Shown here one piece after another: positions 62,434 to 64,000 of a stretch of DNA of 64,000 nt. Positions within the stretch are counted from its first letter, which is position 1, and each line of letters begins with the position of its first letter. A program made the position numbers and the translations under genes. Below the pieces are notes generated by a model that worked only from the letters and a program-made list of their open reading frames with translations, ran no database searches and had not been told where the DNA came from. This stretch comes from G963674665 sp963674665 (GTDB lineage: Bacteria > Desulfobacterota > Desulfovibrionia > Desulfovibrionales > Desulfovibrionaceae), in contig CAXXPL010000015.1 in NCBI GenBank assembly GCA_963674665.2, positions 1 to 64,000 of the forward strand, read 5' to 3'.

Positions 62434-62864
62434 CTATCGCCTTTTCGAGATTTGCCGGTCCACGCTTCGCGCCCAATCCATCAGGCGCCCGAGGGTGAGG
62501 CCGAGAAAGAACGTCACCGGCGTGAAAGTCGCCCCGGCCAGGTTGATGCAGAGTTCACGGGCCTCCCGGCCCGTGCTTATTCCGTACCGAGCAAAAAAAC
62601 CTGCACCGCCATGCACGCCCGGGCATAGGTGGAGGCGGGCAGCTTGCGGAACACCTCCGCGGGCATGCCGCAGGCGCGGGCCGCCACACAGGCCAGAAAT
62701 CGCATATCCGAGGCGGCCACGCCCACGAACCCGGGCGCCAGCATGTCGAACTCTCCGGTGGCCTCCTCCAGGTCCGCGCCGGTGAGCTTTTCCAGGTCCA
62801 GCTCCAGGGCCGCGATTTCGCGGTCCTCCACGGTCACGGGCTTGGACAATGTGATGATGACCAT
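62434..62864 (-). CDS. E: Tail assembly proteins E and E+E' (programmed -1 frameshift)
   Basis: The zero-frame product E is 95 residues (62864-62577): MVIITLSKPVTVEDREIAAL, with VAARACGMPAEVFRKLPAS, as in P2 gpE. A slippery GGTTTTTTTGC at 62601-62591, five codons before the E stop, allows a -1 slip. The shifted frame continues to 62434 (FARYGISTGREARELCINLAGAT), giving about 143 residues, close to P2 E+E'. Both products act as tail assembly chaperones in the P2 model. Confidence 0.85.
62592..62600 (-). promoter_or_regulatory. T7 slippery site for E/E' -1 frameshift
   Basis: On the minus strand the bases read G-TTTTTTT-G (complement of 62592-62600). P2 uses T6G at the same gene. After a -1 slip the reading passes the E stop at 62577 and ends at 62434. 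Confidence 0.8.
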
Positions 62865-62866
62865 GA

Positions 62867-63400
62867 TTACACCTCCATTCCCAAGTGCTCGCGCACCTTG
62901 GCCAGCACGTCATCGTCACCGACCTTGTACAGGCAGGCGAGCTTGTCGATTTCCAGGACAGCCTCGTTGTCCAGCACCACCTTGAGATAGACGCATTCGA
63001 ATTCCTGCGCCGTGTCCATCATCTTGCCGGTCTCGAGCTTGCCCAGGTTGAATTTCAGGGGCAGGGACTTGGTGACCACTTTGAGGCCCACGGGCGCGAA
63101 GTTGCCCGTGGAACTGTCCAGGACCTGGATGGAGCCCCGGAAGGTCAGCTGGTGAGCCGCGAAGGCCGCCAGGGCGGAAGCGTCCTTGGTAAGGGTGCGG
63201 AACTTGAGCTTGGCCACCAGTGAGCCGGTGTGCCCGATGACCGGGGACTCGAACTCACCGGCAATGCCAGAGCCGGAAACCGTCTCCTTCATGGGCTCGA
63301 TCTCGGGCAGCTCCGCGTCGCCCACGCCCATAAGAACCGAATCGTCCTTGTAGATGCGGAACCCGATCAGTTTTTCGGGCACGTCATTGATAGTCGCCAT
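62867..63400 (-). CDS. FII: Major tail tube protein FII
   Basis: A 177-residue tail tube protein of the P2 FII family: VPEKLIGFRIYKDDSVLMGVG, with SGIAGEFESPVIGHTGSL and the ending KVREHLGMEV. It forms the inner tube of the contractile tail. It lies 2 bp from gene E and 12 bp after the sheath gene. Length is as expected (about 172). Confidence 0.93.
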   Translation of the reverse strand: MATINDVPEKLIGFRIYKDDSVLMGVGDAELPEIEPMKETVSGSGIAGEFESPVIGHTGSLVAKLKFRTLTKDASALAAFAAHQLTFRGSIQVLDSSTGNFAPVGLKVVTKSLPLKFNLGKLETGKMMDTAQEFECVYLKVVLDNEAVLEIDKLACLYKVGDDDVLAKVREHLGMEV

Positions 63401-63412
63401 TGCGGATACTCC

Positions 63413-64000
63413 TTATCCAAACAGGTTTTCCAGGTACTCGGGGTCGTATTCGAGCATGAAAATGATCTCCCGGGCCGGGCTGGGGGGCGTCCAGTTGATG
63501 TGGAAGCGGATGGTGCCGTCCATGAGGTCGGTGACGGGGTTGTCCTGCTCCAGGAATTCTATGCGCCCGCCCAGGATGATCTCCTGGGCCGCCATGCCGT
63601 TGAGGTTGATGTTCTCGGAATCCACAATGGTGGTGATCAGACGGCGGGTAATGGGATAGTCCACCTTGGCGAACCAGGTCAGGATCAGCCGGTTGGAGTA
63701 CCAGTAGAACATGCGCTTGATGGGGATGAAGGCGTCCTTCACATCCGTGTTGCTCGGATAGCAGGCGGTACGGTTGCCCCAGGTCTTCCAGCCGCCGATC
63801 CAGTTGATGGCGGTGAGCACGCCCTGGCTGTTCAGATAGTCGCAGGCGGTCTTGTCCAGGATGATCTCCGCGCCGCCTATGACCGTGCCGTCGATTTGCA
63901 GCCGTTCGTTTGACGGGCTCTTGTAGGGCACCTGTTTCCAGTTGGCGTCCGTGGCGGCCATGACAGCGGCCAGGTGGGAGGACAGCCAGTATTCATCGTC
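63413..64000 (-). CDS. FI: Tail sheath protein FI (5' end outside window)
   Basis: C-terminal part of a contractile tail sheath: DDEYWLSSHLAAVMAATDANW, then SPSNERLQIDGTV, NLNGMAAQEIILGGRIEFLE and the ending EYLENLFG. The frame is open to the right edge, so the start lies outside. The in-frame ATG at 63961 is internal. This protein wraps the FII tube and contracts on infection. Confidence 0.93.
   Translation of the reverse strand, partial: DDEYWLSSHLAAVMAATDANWKQVPYKSPSNERLQIDGTVIGGAEIILDKTACDYLNSQGVLTAINWIGGWKTWGNRTACYPSNTDVKDAFIPIKRMFYWYSNRLILTWFAKVDYPITRRLITTIVDSENINLNGMAAQEIILGGRIEFLEQDNPVTDLMDGTIRFHINWTPPSPAREIIFMLEYDPEYLENLFG

Larger units (their letters stand above)
48272..64000. mobile_element. 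P2-type prophage (left end visible, right end outside window)
   Basis: Everything from the tRNA-Arg 3' end to the right edge is phage-derived or phage-carried: an AT-rich cassette, com-dcm, and a contractile-tail module transcribed leftward. Gene order FI, FII, E/E', T, X, D, V, PAAR, U, W, J, I, fibre follows P2 tail blocks with local reshuffling. No integrase, capsid, replication or lysis gene is visible, so completeness cannot be judged, and the second attachment site would lie to the right. The Com gene and PAAR suggest Mu and other mosaic exchange. Confidence 0.9.

Noticed and set aside
1..64000. CRISPR arrays, rRNA genes or insertion sequences
   Set aside because: No regular repeat-spacer pattern, rRNA segment or transposase was seen.

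Overview
The window looks like a chromosomal segment of a Desulfovibrionaceae-type sulfate reducer. It is GC-rich and carries an LldEFG L-lactate oxidation operon, the hydrogenase maturation factor HypF, an exported FmdE-domain protein, several chemoreceptors and a likely selenoprotein. The assignment rests on gene content and protein character, not on a marker gene. About 48 kb of ordinary chromosome is followed, at a tRNA-Arg, by at least 15.7 kb of P2-type prophage that runs off the right edge.

Layout. 1-9.5 kb: partial trmO, an EAL-HDOD protein, a YihY membrane protein and the outer-membrane assembly pair tamA-tamB. 9.9-20.3 kb: motility and chemotaxis, with a short flagellin-like gene behind a sigma-28 promoter, an RlmM-like methyltransferase, three chemoreceptors with different sensor regions, a CheW and a TVP38-type membrane protein. 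20.5-28.5 kb: a three-gene operon (VWA protein, coiled-coil protein, membrane protein), a REC-GGDEF cyclase, fabI-hypF and an exported M15 peptidase. 28.9-33.8 kb: lldEFG, a cyclophilin, a VOC protein and a peroxiredoxin whose peroxidatic codon is an in-frame TGA. 34-39.8 kb: a PqqD-like cluster, a Crp/Fnr regulator behind a perfect FNR-type box, a PilZ protein, and an FmdE protein followed by a second TrmO-family gene. 40-48.1 kb: three tandem SGNH proteins plus an MBOAT acyltransferase (a probable polysaccharide O-acetylation module), an M23 peptidase, and divergent Mut7-C and M48 genes.

The prophage (48.3-64 kb) reads leftward: sheath, tube, E/E' with a T7 slippery site, tape measure, X, D, V, PAAR, U, W, J, I, fibre genes, then a Mu-like com overlapping a C5 DNA methyltransferase. 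An AT-rich three-gene cassette sits between the methyltransferase and the tRNA. The tape-measure gene holds about seven single-base indels confined to under 2 kb.

The most unusual items are the Sec-peroxiredoxin, the conserved E/E' frameshift, the com-dcm overlap, the AT-rich cassette (a candidate defence or lysogenic-conversion unit) and a host-type terminator inside the tail operon.
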